From positions 1-64,000 of the forward strand of contig NZ_JABXKK010000068.1 of the NCBI RefSeq assembly GCF_017115045.1: a DNA stretch of 64,000 nucleotides, written 5' to 3'. The stretch is from Nostoc sp. NMS8. GTDB lineage: Bacteria; Cyanobacteriota; Cyanobacteriia; Cyanobacteriales; Nostocaceae. Positions 18,489 through 27,001 of this stretch are shown here, piece after piece. Position 1 is the first letter of the stretch. Every line of letters begins with the position of its first letter. The notes beneath the pieces were generated by a model. That model was not told the DNA's origin. It made no database searches and saw only the letters and a program-made list of their open reading frames with translations. Both the position numbers and the translations under genes were made by a program.

Positions 18489-19133
18489 TCACCGACTTAA
18501 TTCGGCAGACTGCTCCAAAATCCACGCAGCCTGAAAAAAGTCGCGCTCACAAAACATCGCATAACGATAGGTTGAATGCACAACAGCATTGTTAATGGCA
18601 TAATTGTCAACTAAACTTTCTAATTGTTGTGTTAGTGGTTGAAAGTCTGCGCTACTGTAAGTACGAATCCAGTCGGTATATTGATGATTCGGAATATCGT
18701 TACGAGCCAATTTTTCTCCTAAAAAGGCATACAAACGCATACAGGGAGCCATTGCCGCCGCAGTTAAACCCACATCTCCACCCCAAGCAGTTGCTAACAA
18801 AAAGTCCGTATAGCGGCGGGTAGCAGGCGCAGGTTCCACAGAATGCAAATTGACACCCCACTCAGAGGCATAGCCACTATGCAGCCGCAGTTCTTCTAAA
18901 ACTCCACTAGCTAAGTTATGAAATGTGGTGAAACCTAACCAGTCTGGTGCTTTAGCGGCGGCGATACTGTACGCACGGGCAAAAGCTTCTAAGAAAAAAG
19001 CATCTTGCCCTACGTAGTAAGCAAATTTCACCTGCTCAAGAGTCCCATCACCAATACCTTGAACGAAAGGATGCTCTAGGCAAGCTTGGGCTAAGTCTTG
19101 ATTTGCTGCCCATAATTCCTTAGATAAAGTCAT
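18489..19133 (-). CDS. tenA: TenA/thiaminase II family aminohydrolase
   Basis: A 214-residue all-helical enzyme of the TenA family. In thiamine salvage these proteins hydrolyse aminopyrimidine breakdown products of thiamine. Family marks: L-E-H-P-F-V-Q-G-I near the start, Y-Y-V-G-Q-D-A-F-F-L-E-A-F-A-R-A near residues 39-54, the A-P-C-M-R-L-Y segment carrying the nucleophilic Cys, and the late E-R-D-F-F-Q-A-A-W. The Cys places it with classical TenA_C proteins. It precedes cobK on the same strand, separated by a repeat-bearing spacer. Joint transcription is possible, but the two belong to different cofactor pathways. Confidence 0.88.
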   Translation of the reverse strand: MTLSKELWAANQDLAQACLEHPFVQGIGDGTLEQVKFAYYVGQDAFFLEAFARAYSIAAAKAPDWLGFTTFHNLASGVLEELRLHSGYASEWGVNLHSVEPAPATRRYTDFLLATAWGGDVGLTAAAMAPCMRLYAFLGEKLARNDIPNHQYTDWIRTYSSADFQPLTQQLESLVDNYAINNAVVHSTYRYAMFCERDFFQAAWILEQSAELSR

Positions 19134-19169
19134 CTGTTACTTGTCATTTGTCATCTGTTATTATCCCAC

Positions 19170-19940
19170 TTAAAAAGGGAAGAACTGAAGTAAGACTGAG
19201 CCAAGACTTCCAAAAAAGTCCATGAAACTGGGGCTACCAGTACTTACCTTGTCATTTACAGGTGTTTGGAGTTCTTTAATAAAAGCTTGGGCTGTTAGAG
19301 TTCCAGGGCTGTTGTTTTGGGATGTAAACAATTTTTCAGCAACTTGGGCATCTTGAAATGCACCTTGTCTATCTAGGATTTGGTAGCGAGCGACACCACG
19401 AGCTAAATAAGCACCCGCATATTCTGGTTTAATAGCGATCGCTTGATTAAAATAACTGATTGCTTGCTGTTGGTTGCCTTTTTGCCCTTCTGCTATACCC
19501 CAAGCATAAAATTCTTCTGATGAAGCTACTTGTAATGGTATCCCAACTGCACCCTGAAAGTTAGCGCCATTCAGGTAAGCACCATTTAGTTCTGCATTCG
19601 CTAAATAAGTATTTCTCAAATCAGCACCAGTCAAATTTGCCCCACTAAATTTAGCTTCGCTCAGGTTAACACCAAATAAACTAGCACCACTCAAGTTTGC
19701 ACCCCGTAAATCTGCGCCGCTCAAATTTGCACGGCTGAGGTTAGCACCTGTGAGATTAGCACCGCTCAAATTTGCTCCAGATAAGTCAGCCAGAACTAAA
19801 CCTGCATTCGTCAAATCGCAGTTTTGACATTGTTTGGTTGCTAACAACTGTCTAACATGTTCGGAGTTTGCTGCTTGTACCGTTACTGTCAAACTAATAG
19901 TAGTTAAAAATGCTGCTGCGCCGATAATTTGGTTTTTCAT
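19170..19940 (-). CDS. secreted pentapeptide-repeat plus TPR protein
   Basis: From the ATG at 19940, about 256 residues. A signal peptide comes first ([14 protein letters not shown], ending V-Q-A-A). At residues 30-130 there are about twenty A-(N/D)-L-x-x pentapeptides ([14 protein letters not shown]), predicted to form a right-handed quadrilateral beta helix. A TPR-like pair follows ([19 protein letters not shown]). The opening [13 protein letters not shown] is common in cyanobacterial exported pentapeptide proteins. Function is unknown. A frame extending to 19970 is less likely because the signal peptide begins at the internal Met. Confidence 0.82.
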   Translation of the reverse strand: MKNQIIGAAAFLTTISLTVTVQAANSEHVRQLLATKQCQNCDLTNAGLVLADLSGANLSGANLTGANLSRANLSGADLRGANLSGASLFGVNLSEAKFSGANLTGADLRNTYLANAELNGAYLNGANFQGAVGIPLQVASSEEFYAWGIAEGQKGNQQQAISYFNQAIAIKPEYAGAYLARGVARYQILDRQGAFQDAQVAEKLFTSQNNSPGTLTAQAFIKELQTPVNDKVSTGSPSFMDFFGSLGSVLLQFFPF

Positions 19941-20447
19941 AATCGTGTAATATTTCTTACTCCATACCAAGGTTAACTGAGACGGATTTATACCTCAGCA
20001 TTATGATATGAGCAATCTCAACAATTTGCCCTCTGTAGTTGTCTATATTACTGATAAATTGGTGATACCTTTACTAGGGAACGCTACGCTAAAGGATTGT
20101 AGAAAAGTAGTCAAGCTATTAATTGAGCCAATATTAAGACTGATAACCCCAGTAAGGATGGTAAATTAGCGTCATTCGTCAAAATAAATTATACACTCTA
20201 TAATAAGTAAAACTGATGTCACAAAATTAAACTCAAGAAAGCATCTGTAACATCCAAATAATTAGTATTTTTTGAAATCAAGTAAATTATTAGAGCAGTA
20301 TCCAAGCATACAATTTGCTCTGATAACTAGACTAGCCATTGTCATCAGGGATGGTCTAACTCAGGAGTAAAATAATAGATTTGCTTTTGTATACCCTGAT
20401 TTTCAATAAATATGAGACTATAGAAACATTAAGACAGTCAGAAAAAC
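19941..20447. other. 507-bp spacer before hicAB, no gene seen
   Basis: AT-rich divergent region between the pentapeptide gene and hicA. A short GGGAACGCTACGCTAA repeat lies near 20078. No RNA gene or conserved frame was recognised. Confidence 0.5.
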
Positions 20448-20714
20448 GTGAGTCAGCAAGACAAACTCTTAGAAAAAATTCTCTCTGGGACTTCTGATAC
20501 AGACATCCCTTTTGCCCAACTGTGGCAACTTTTATATACATTAGGCTTTGAGGAACGGATTCGTGGCGCTCATCGTATTTTTATCAAAGCCGATGTTGAG
20601 GAAATATTAAACCTGCAACACAAAAAAGGAAAAGCCAAAAGCTATCAAATTAAACAAGTCCGGGCAGTGATTATTAAGTATAACCTAGGAACTAAAAATG
20701 ATGTTTCGGTATGA
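20448..20714 (+). CDS. hicA: HicA-family mRNA interferase toxin
   Basis: An 88-residue protein with the small dsRBD-like HicA fold. F-A-Q-L-W-Q-L-L-Y-T-L-G-F is followed by the catalytic segment R-G-A-H-R-I-F-I-K. The His of G-(S/A)-H is the RNase residue in this family. V-x-x-I-L-N-L-Q and the final Q-I-K-Q-V-R-A-V-I-I-K-Y helix complete the pattern. Known HicA proteins cleave mRNA and are neutralised by HicB. The start is GTG. The 3' end overlaps the hicB frame by 17 bp, the usual toxin-first hicAB order. Confidence 0.85.
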   Translation: MSQQDKLLEKILSGTSDTDIPFAQLWQLLYTLGFEERIRGAHRIFIKADVEEILNLQHKKGKAKSYQIKQVRAVIIKYNLGTKNDVSV

Positions 20715-20910
20715 AATTATTCTCTATTGGAGTGAATTAGATCAAGCCTTTATTGCTGAAGTCCCAGAATTATCAGGCTGTGCTGCTGACGGCGATTCTT
20801 ATCAAGAAGCCCTGCATAATGTAGAATTAGTTGTGCAGGAATGGATAGAAACGGCTAAAGATTTAGGGCGTCCGGTTCCTGAATCTAGACCACGTTTGAT
20901 GTATATTTGA
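20698..20910 (+). CDS. hicB: HicB-family antitoxin (short form)
   Basis: A 70-residue protein with the HicB partial RNase-H fold: F-I-A-E-V-P-E-L-S-G-C-A-A-D-G-D-S-Y-Q-E-A-L, then V-x-x-W-I-E-T-A-K and the ending G-R-P-V-P-E-S-R. It lacks the C-terminal DNA-binding domain of longer HicB proteins, so autoregulation would need another factor. Two adjacent ATGs (20698 and 20701) could start it. It overlaps hicA and should bind HicA. Confidence 0.87.
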   Translation: MMFRYEIILYWSELDQAFIAEVPELSGCAADGDSYQEALHNVELVVQEWIETAKDLGRPVPESRPRLMYI

Positions 20911-21010
20911 TTGATACACAAGCTAAGTCACGTCGCAACTTTTGGAGACGCTGCGCGTAGCAATTTTTAACAAGCCACAGAGGGGCCAAGGTCTAGTCTA
21001 ATTGAAAAGC

Positions 21011-22072
21011 TTAGTCACTGGCAATCTTGCAAATCACCATGATATGTGATTTGTATTTGTCAGTACTATAGTGAATAAGTTGTAGTCCAGAACGTTGTAC
21101 TTCTTGTGAAAGTTTAGGTATTTCATACTTATGGTGTCGCCAGATAGTAATCTCTTCACCTTCAGAGATTTCAATTTTTTTATCTATCCCTATCCGACTA
21201 AAATTTATAGTGTGGTTATGACGGAGTTTGAGATTAGCAACTATACTATCTGTTTTTAGATCGTACTTTCTCACTAGTTCACAATCTTCAGATTTAATCC
21301 CAATCTTATTTTTAACCCATTCATATATTTCTTCTACATGATACTTACAGCCGCCTCTAAATATTCCATCCCATGTAGAGTTAGAACCAGTTTCGTTGGT
21401 GAACACTAGAAGATCATTTTTTCCCATACTATCTCTAAAATTTTTGAATACCTCATCTCTATTTTGATGATTTCCAATAGTAACTCCTAAGTGTAAAAAT
21501 ATTTTTGCTGTGTCATCAATTTCAATAGTAGTTTGATTTTGAAACAAAGTTTTAGGTACAGAACTATTTTCTATGTCAATTGTGGAACTAATAAAGTTGA
21601 CTAGTGGAAACCATTTTTTAAAATTATTTCTGGATATCTGAAGCAATTCATCACTAATATCTAAGGCAATATATTTATTAACTTTACCTAATTTATTGAG
21701 TCTGCGGATAAATTCTTTTACAGGATAAGAATTTCCGGCACCAACATCTACAATGTTGACTTTCTCGCCAGTTTTGATATTGCTATTCAGATATTTAAAA
21801 TTACTCTTTAAAAGATCAATTTCTACATTTGCTCTTCCATACCATTTAGGAATAACATATTTTAGATAAAAATCGTTCCAATTTTTTGCACCTCTACCTT
21901 TATAAGAATACTTTAGAGGTATTTCTCGTCTAACTTCTAAAGCATCAATGATTCCTAAAACTTCTTCTTCAGAAAAAAGAGAGTAGAACTCAGAACTTGG
22001 CTCGGCTGTGCGACTGATAGTAGTTGAAATATCTGAAGGAAGTTGGGAACTGCTATGAAAATTTTGAGCCAT
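21011..22072 (-). CDS. EgtD-like SAM-dependent methyltransferase
   Basis: About 353 residues from the ATG at 22072, chosen because AAAGGA lies seven bases upstream. A longer frame to 22159 has no such signal. The SAM-binding strand N-I-V-D-V-G-A-G-N-S-Y is near residue 115. A second acidic strand, Y-I-A-L-D-I-S-D-E-L-L, follows, then the late G-V-T-I-G-N-H and L-V-F-T-N-E-T-G-S-N. The layout fits the histidine-specific methyltransferase family (EgtD and relatives), but substrate residues cannot be confirmed by eye. The gene is noticeably more AT-rich than its neighbours and stands alone, compatible with lateral acquisition. No ergothioneine synthase (egtB) is nearby. Confidence 0.65.
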   Translation of the reverse strand: MAQNFHSSSQLPSDISTTISRTAEPSSEFYSLFSEEEVLGIIDALEVRREIPLKYSYKGRGAKNWNDFYLKYVIPKWYGRANVEIDLLKSNFKYLNSNIKTGEKVNIVDVGAGNSYPVKEFIRRLNKLGKVNKYIALDISDELLQISRNNFKKWFPLVNFISSTIDIENSSVPKTLFQNQTTIEIDDTAKIFLHLGVTIGNHQNRDEVFKNFRDSMGKNDLLVFTNETGSNSTWDGIFRGGCKYHVEEIYEWVKNKIGIKSEDCELVRKYDLKTDSIVANLKLRHNHTINFSRIGIDKKIEISEGEEITIWRHHKYEIPKLSQEVQRSGLQLIHYSTDKYKSHIMVICKIASD

Positions 22073-22287
22073 TATTTTTGTCCTTTGGTTTTCTTCGGTC
22101 TGGAAATGGATAAGCCACAATGCTTGCCAAGCAGGTATTCTCCCATACCACTGTCTCAAAACTCAGAATTTCCACCAAAAATAGAATGTTAATCTATAAA
22201 TCCTCCATTCGGTACTCTACATAATGGCCAATTGTTTTTTTACAATCAAAGTACGATAATTTTCCAAAGATATAGGGGTGAATACCA

Positions 22288-24066
22288 TTGGTTCAGCAAC
22301 CAGAACTCCAGGAAACTTCGTTGATACAGCCAACCCAGCGCGTGCTGAAAAGTTTAAGTACTTACCGATGGACTTCACTGGGAGCATTGGTCAGTCTGTT
22401 GCTATTAACGATCGCAAACGCAATCACCCCACAACTATTTCGCTGGGGAATTGATGAGGGAATATCGCAAAAAAACCTCCAAATTGTGCTATACAGCGCC
22501 GCTTGGATGGTAGTAGCCGCGATCGCTCGTGGTGTATTTAATTTTGGACAAAGCTATCTAGCAGAAGCAGTATCTCAGGGTGTTGCTTATGACCTGCGAA
22601 ACAAAATTTTCAGCAAAATTCAAAATCTCAGCTTCAGTTTTCATGACCAAGCGCAGACTTCCCAACTCCTAACCCGTGTCACCAGCGATATTGAGCAGAT
22701 TCGTACCTTTGTTGGCACTAGCTTAATTCAGGTTGTCGGTTCAATTGTGACATTGGTGAGTATTTCGGTACTGTTACTGGTGATGAATTGGCAATTAGCC
22801 CTGATTACCCTGACAGTGGTGCCCATCGCCGCATGGTTAATGGCGCAATTCATCAGCAAAAATAACAAAGTTTTTCGGCAAGTACAAGAGCAACTGAGCA
22901 ACTTGAATGCTGTATTACAAGAAAACTTATTAGGCATCCGGGTAGTGAAAGCCTTTGTGCGGGAGTCAACCGAAAGGTCACGTTACACAACCCTGAATGA
23001 TGGCCTAGTCAAGGCGAACATGAAGACTATTAGCGCCATCCGTAACACCTTCCCGTTGATCTTTTTGCTGAGTAATGTGGTGACACTGGCAGTTTTCGGC
23101 TACGGGGGAGCGCAGGTAATTGGGGGTAGATTTTCGATTGGCGAACTAGTGGCGTTTAACTCCTACCTAGCATTGATTCTCCAACCGATTTTATTGATTG
23201 GATTTGCCGCACCTGCGATCGCTCAAGCCGCTGCTTCCGCTGAACGTGTCTACGAAGTTGTAGATGCAGAAGTAGAAATTCGCGATCGCCCCGGCGCTGT
23301 CCCCTTTGAAACCTGCGGTGGTAGAATTACCTTTGAAAATGTTTCCTTTCGCTATCCAGGAGCGACAACAGAAACTCTCAAAGAAGTATCCTTTGAAACC
23401 AGACCCAATGAGCTAATCGCCGTTCTTGGCATGACTGGTTCGGGAAAAAGCACAATTATGAACTTGATTCCCCGCTTTTACGATGTCACAAAGGGAGCAG
23501 TTCGCATTGACGGACGAGATGTAGCAAGTTTTACACTCAAAAGTCTCAGATCGCGTATTGGGATTGTCTTTCAAGAAACCACTCTCTTCTCTGGCACAAT
23601 CCGCGAAAACATTGCCTACGCCAAACCCGATGCAACCTTAGAAGAGGTAATTGAAGTTGCAAAAACCGCCCAAATGCACGATTTTATTAGCGGTCTACCC
23701 GATGGCTACGAGACGATTGTGGGTGAACGAGGCGTAGGTTTATCTGGTGGACAAAAACAACGAATTGCGATCGCTCGTACCCTGTTAACCGATTACAGCA
23801 TTCTGATTTTGGACGATAGCACCTCAGCTGTGGATGCCAAAACTGCTGCCCAAATTCAAGCCGAACTAGATCGCTTAATGCACCAAAAAGCTTGTACAAC
23901 CTTTGTAGTGGCTCAACGCATTAGCACCGTCCAGAATGCCGATCGCATTTTTCTCATGGATAAAGGACGATTGGTAGCACAAGGCACTCACGAAGAATTG
24001 ATGCAAACTAGCCCACTCTACGGTGTGATTTTGGAATCTCAGGTAAAACCAAAGGAGAAAAAATGA
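22288..24066 (+). CDS. ABC exporter half-transporter with degenerate ATP site
   Basis: A 592-residue protein. The N-terminal six-helix exporter domain spans about 1-320 and the nucleotide-binding domain about 340-585. It has Walker A G-M-T-G-S-G-K-S-T and signature L-S-G-G-Q-K-Q-R. Walker B is followed by Asp instead of catalytic Glu (L-I-L-D-D-S-T-S), and the switch region has Gln instead of His (V-V-A-Q-R-I-S). These changes define the non-catalytic half of heterodimeric exporters such as LmrCD, BmrCD and TM287/288. The start is TTG behind AGGGGTG. The partner gene follows after 79 bp. The likely substrate is a drug, lipid or peptide, not specified by the sequence. Confidence 0.92.
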   Translation: MVQQPELQETSLIQPTQRVLKSLSTYRWTSLGALVSLLLLTIANAITPQLFRWGIDEGISQKNLQIVLYSAAWMVVAAIARGVFNFGQSYLAEAVSQGVAYDLRNKIFSKIQNLSFSFHDQAQTSQLLTRVTSDIEQIRTFVGTSLIQVVGSIVTLVSISVLLLVMNWQLALITLTVVPIAAWLMAQFISKNNKVFRQVQEQLSNLNAVLQENLLGIRVVKAFVRESTERSRYTTLNDGLVKANMKTISAIRNTFPLIFLLSNVVTLAVFGYGGAQVIGGRFSIGELVAFNSYLALILQPILLIGFAAPAIAQAAASAERVYEVVDAEVEIRDRPGAVPFETCGGRITFENVSFRYPGATTETLKEVSFETRPNELIAVLGMTGSGKSTIMNLIPRFYDVTKGAVRIDGRDVASFTLKSLRSRIGIVFQETTLFSGTIRENIAYAKPDATLEEVIEVAKTAQMHDFISGLPDGYETIVGERGVGLSGGQKQRIAIARTLLTDYSILILDDSTSAVDAKTAAQIQAELDRLMHQKACTTFVVAQRISTVQNADRIFLMDKGRLVAQGTHEELMQTSPLYGVILESQVKPKEKK

Positions 24067-24145
24067 TCCGCAATTAGCATCATTAATTTTGCTCACAGGC
24101 TTGTAATAAAGACTTTTAATCCAAAATCCAAAATCCAAAATTTTT

Positions 24146-25945
24146 ATGAGAGGCACTCTTCCTGTTGTTGCATCTGAGCAGACGAGTCAGAAACGTTCCA
24201 CCCTGCGGCGCTTTTTGCAATATGTGCTACTCTATCGCAAAGAAATTCCCATCGCCATCACATTAGTATTAGTTGGTGCCATAACCCAGGCAATTGGGCC
24301 ATTCTTTCTCGGCTGGTCGATCGATCATCTGATTGCACAAGGTAATTTGCAGGGACTACTGCAATTATTAGGACTATTAGGGCTGAACTATGCGATTGGT
24401 GTCTTGGCAATTCGCGGTCAAATTATTCGAGTCGGCTGGATTATGCAGCGATTGCTGGCTCAATTGAGGCAAGATATTTTCATTAAAATCCAAAGTCTAC
24501 CACTCAGCTTTTTTGACCGCAGCGAAGCAGGCGATTTAATGAGCCGCTTGCTAAATGATGTCAACACCGTAAATCAGGCATTTGGATTGACAGTCGCTCA
24601 AATGCTAGGTAACACTTTCAGTTTAGTTGGCATTGTGATTGCAATGCTCTCAATCAACCTACAACTCGGTTTGTTGAGTAATTTGGTTGTGCCACTAATG
24701 ATTTTTACCACAAGCTTATTTGCACGTTGGGCGAGAGCTAGATTTCGCGTCACTCGACAAACTATTGGGGAGCTTTCCGCCAAGTTAGAAGAAGATATTG
24801 GTAGCGTGCGAGAAGCACAAGCATTTAATCGCGTACAAATGAATATCGAAGAATTCGACATTCTTAACGCCGCCAATCGAGATGCCAACGTTGAGGCTGT
24901 GGCAATTACTTCGGCCTTTTTGCCCTCCATCGATTTTCTCAACACATTAGCAACCGCAGGCGTTTTAGCTTATGGTGGTTATCTGGCGGTAACGGGATCT
25001 GCAACTGTCGGTGTGGTGACATCCTTTTTACTTTACGTCCAGCAGTTCTTCCGCCCGATTCAAATTCTCAGCCAGTTTTATACTCAAGCCCAATCTGCCT
25101 TCGCCGGATTAGAGCGAATCTTTCTATTACTAGATGAACCGTCAGAACTCAAAGATGCAGCCGATGCCACAGAAATGCCGCCTATTCAAGGTGAGGTGAC
25201 ATTTGAGAATGTCAAGTTTGGCTACAACCCAGATCAACTGGTTCTTAAAGGAGTGAACTTGCACGCCTATCCAGGGCAGATGGTTGCATTAGTGGGAGAG
25301 ACCGGTTCAGGAAAAAGTACAATTATTAATTTGATTTTGCGCTTCTATGATGTGTCTGGCGGTGCAGTGAAAATTGATGATATTGATGTGCGTAGCGTCA
25401 CTCAAGCAAGTCTGCGCCGTCAAATTGGCATCGTTCTGCAAGACAATATTTTGTTTACCGGCACAGTTGCCGAAAATATAGCTTTTGGCGTTCCTTACGC
25501 CACTCAAGCTGATATTGAAGCGGCTGCACAATTAGCAAATGTACATGAGTTCGTTACCTCACTACCACAGGGTTATACAACTCAATTGGGTGAACGGGGC
25601 GCACCTCTGAGTCAAGGACAACGACAACTCATCAGTATTGCTCGTGCGGTATTAATTAATCCCCGAATTCTGATTCTGGATGAAGCCACCAGCAGCATCG
25701 ATACCCGCACAGAAGCTCTAGTGCAAAGTGCGATCGCTCGTTTGCTCCAAGGTCGTACCAGTTTCGTAATTGCCCACCGTCTCAGTACAGTTACTCAGGC
25801 AGATCAGGTATTAGTCATTCAGCAGGGACAAATTGTCGAGCAGGGTACTCACAATGAACTCGTCAATCAGCAAGGTGTCTATGCCAACCTCTATGCCCTG
25901 CAACTGGGTGTAGCAGACACAATGGTTCTTCAAAATCAAAAGTAA
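24146..25945 (+). CDS. ABC exporter half-transporter with canonical ATP site
   Basis: A 599-residue protein with an exporter-type membrane domain (about 1-330) followed by a nucleotide-binding domain. Walker A is G-E-T-G-S-G-K-S-T, Walker B with catalytic Glu is L-I-L-D-E-A-T-S, and the switch His is in V-I-A-H-R-L-S. Its signature motif is the altered L-S-Q-G-Q. In heterodimeric exporters that motif pairs with the partner's degenerate Walker site. The upstream gene has exactly that degenerate site, so the two almost certainly form one transporter. A short tandem repeat of AATCCAAA lies between them. Confidence 0.92.
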   Translation: MRGTLPVVASEQTSQKRSTLRRFLQYVLLYRKEIPIAITLVLVGAITQAIGPFFLGWSIDHLIAQGNLQGLLQLLGLLGLNYAIGVLAIRGQIIRVGWIMQRLLAQLRQDIFIKIQSLPLSFFDRSEAGDLMSRLLNDVNTVNQAFGLTVAQMLGNTFSLVGIVIAMLSINLQLGLLSNLVVPLMIFTTSLFARWARARFRVTRQTIGELSAKLEEDIGSVREAQAFNRVQMNIEEFDILNAANRDANVEAVAITSAFLPSIDFLNTLATAGVLAYGGYLAVTGSATVGVVTSFLLYVQQFFRPIQILSQFYTQAQSAFAGLERIFLLLDEPSELKDAADATEMPPIQGEVTFENVKFGYNPDQLVLKGVNLHAYPGQMVALVGETGSGKSTIINLILRFYDVSGGAVKIDDIDVRSVTQASLRRQIGIVLQDNILFTGTVAENIAFGVPYATQADIEAAAQLANVHEFVTSLPQGYTTQLGERGAPLSQGQRQLISIARAVLINPRILILDEATSSIDTRTEALVQSAIARLLQGRTSFVIAHRLSTVTQADQVLVIQQGQIVEQGTHNELVNQQGVYANLYALQLGVADTMVLQNQK

Positions 25946-26140
25946 AATATTATACGATGATTCTCTTTTACATGAGGTACAAAGTTTTTGAGACGCGATA
26001 AATCGCCGTCAAGACAAGTGTTTTTTTTATTGATGAGTGCGATCGCCAAAAAATAGCCTTGGGTAATTTTACGCCCTTTAAAACCGCTATGTTTGGCAAC
26101 AAGCTGCTGTGCGTCTACGCACTTAATCTATAGTTTTTAG
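25946..26140. repeat. intergenic stretch with a GAGACGCGATAAATCG repeat
   Basis: Near 25991 lies GAGACGCGATAAATCGCCGT, closely matched near 60429 by GAGACGCGATAAATCGCCGT followed by CTCTACAAG. The earlier copy reads CAAGACAAG there. It contains CGAT/ATCG palindromes. No gene is seen. Confidence 0.6.
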
Positions 26141-26185
26141 TTCACAATAGAGATAACATATCTTTATAATATCAATATCATTGAT
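26141..26185 (+). promoter_or_regulatory. arsR promoter with overlapping ArsR-type operator
   Basis: A -35 element TTCACA (26141-26146) and a perfect -10 TATAAT (26165-26170) are separated by 18 bp. Directly after the -10 lies the inverted repeat ATCAA-TATCA-TTGAT (26171-26185), which reaches the arsR start codon. This placement fits autorepression. If the -10 is right, the transcript would have almost no leader. Confidence 0.7.
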
Positions 26186-26510
26186 GCCAACTTCTTCAGC
26201 TCCTACTATTCCTTATTTAATTGCTGCTGGCTTTCATGCTCTTTCCGAACCACTCAGGATTAGTGTGCTGGAATTGCTACGGCAGCGAGAATTATGTGTA
26301 TGTGAATTGTGCGAAGTCTTGGGAGTAAGTCAGTCGAAACTATCTTTTCACCTCAAAACCCTCAAAGAAGCTGGTTTAGTTAACTCCCGTCAGGAAGGAC
26401 GTTGGATTTATTACAGTTTGAATTTGCCTCAATTCAGTATTTTAGAGAAATATTTGGCAGATTTTACCCAGAATCAGGTAATTTCATCTGCGCGTCCCTG
26501 CTGCGATTAG
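26184..26510 (+). CDS. arsR: ArsR-family metalloregulator
   Basis: About 108 residues from the ATG at 26184. This is a winged-helix repressor: F-H-A-L-S-E-P-L-R-I-S-V-L-E-L-L, then the recognition helix V-S-Q-S-K-L-S-F-H-L-K-T-L and wing G-R-W-I-Y-Y-S-L. The helix before it carries E-L-C-V-C-E-L-C, the Cys cluster that binds As(III)/Sb(III) in ArsR. Another Cys pair closes the protein (R-P-C-C-D). It should leave DNA when arsenite binds and release the downstream acr3 block. The frame can be extended one codon to a TTG, which is unlikely to be used. Confidence 0.92.
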   Translation: MPTSSAPTIPYLIAAGFHALSEPLRISVLELLRQRELCVCELCEVLGVSQSKLSFHLKTLKEAGLVNSRQEGRWIYYSLNLPQFSILEKYLADFTQNQVISSARPCCD

Positions 26511-26537
26511 GAATCAGTTTATCTTAACGTGAAAGGA

Positions 26538-26582
26538 GCCTAAAACCAGCTTTTAGATTGCCTCGTTCCCAGTCGGAGACTA
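26538..26582. repeat. dispersed palindromic repeat, copy 3, truncated
   Basis: CAGCTTTTAGATTGCCTCGT followed by TCCCAGTCGGAGACT matches the first half of copies near 2132 and 8548, then stops. A separate GGGGCACAGC/GCTGTGCCC hairpin near 26630-26650 follows and may end the arsR transcript. Confidence 0.65.
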
Positions 26583-26698
26583 TTGGTGACAACTTATAGC
26601 TATTTTCAGGTAAATATACCACACGGTAGGGGCACAGCATTGCTGTGCCCTTACTTACGACTGTGCTTCCCTACAAACTATTGCCCAAATTGCTATAC

Positions 26699-26777
26699 AT
26701 CAACTTTTTTTGATGAATTTTTATGTATAGTGCTATGCTTATTATTGACATATCAAGTTTTTTTGAAATGATATAAA
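26699..26777 (+). promoter_or_regulatory. acr3 operon promoter with two ArsR-type operators
   Basis: Two similar sites lie 53 bp apart. ATCAA-CTTTTT-TTGAT is at 26699-26714 and ATCAA-GTTTTT-TTGAA at 26752-26767. A consensus -35 TTGACA (26745-26750) precedes the second site, and -10 candidates TGATAT (26769-26774) or TATAAA (26772-26777) follow it. The second operator therefore sits in the promoter spacer, ideal for repression. The half-sites match the one at the arsR start. Confidence 0.65.
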
Positions 26778-26811
26778 CATACTTTCAAAATTACCGATAA
26801 CGGTAAAGTCA

Positions 26812-26979
26812 ATGAACGCAATGGCAAAAAAATTAGCTCTCTTATTTGGAGTGTTGGCTTTTGCGAGCAGTTGTACAGCCACACCAATTCATCAACTGAA
26901 ATTCAGCGATCGCCAACGCTTACAAAGGACAGTTTTAGGCATGGACAATCATCCAAACCAACCAACTTGTTCATTATGA
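26812..26979 (+). CDS. small putative lipoprotein in the ars block
   Basis: An open frame of 55 codons opening [14 protein letters not shown], then L-A-F-A-S-S-C, which looks like a short lipoprotein signal with Cys21 as the lipid site. The mature part is about 35 residues and ends P-T-C-S-L. It lies between the operator-promoter and acr3. It is either a tiny envelope protein or the remnant of a longer one. I do not recognise a family. Confidence 0.4.
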   Translation: MNAMAKKLALLFGVLAFASSCTATPIHQLKFSDRQRLQRTVLGMDNHPNQPTCSL

Positions 26980-27001
26980 AACTTTGAATAATGCCAGATG
27001 T

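Noticed and set aside
18259..18525. 88-codon frame between tenA and cobK
   Set aside because: Most of it is the GAAGCGAAGC inverted repeat; it overlaps the tenA end and looks like no protein.
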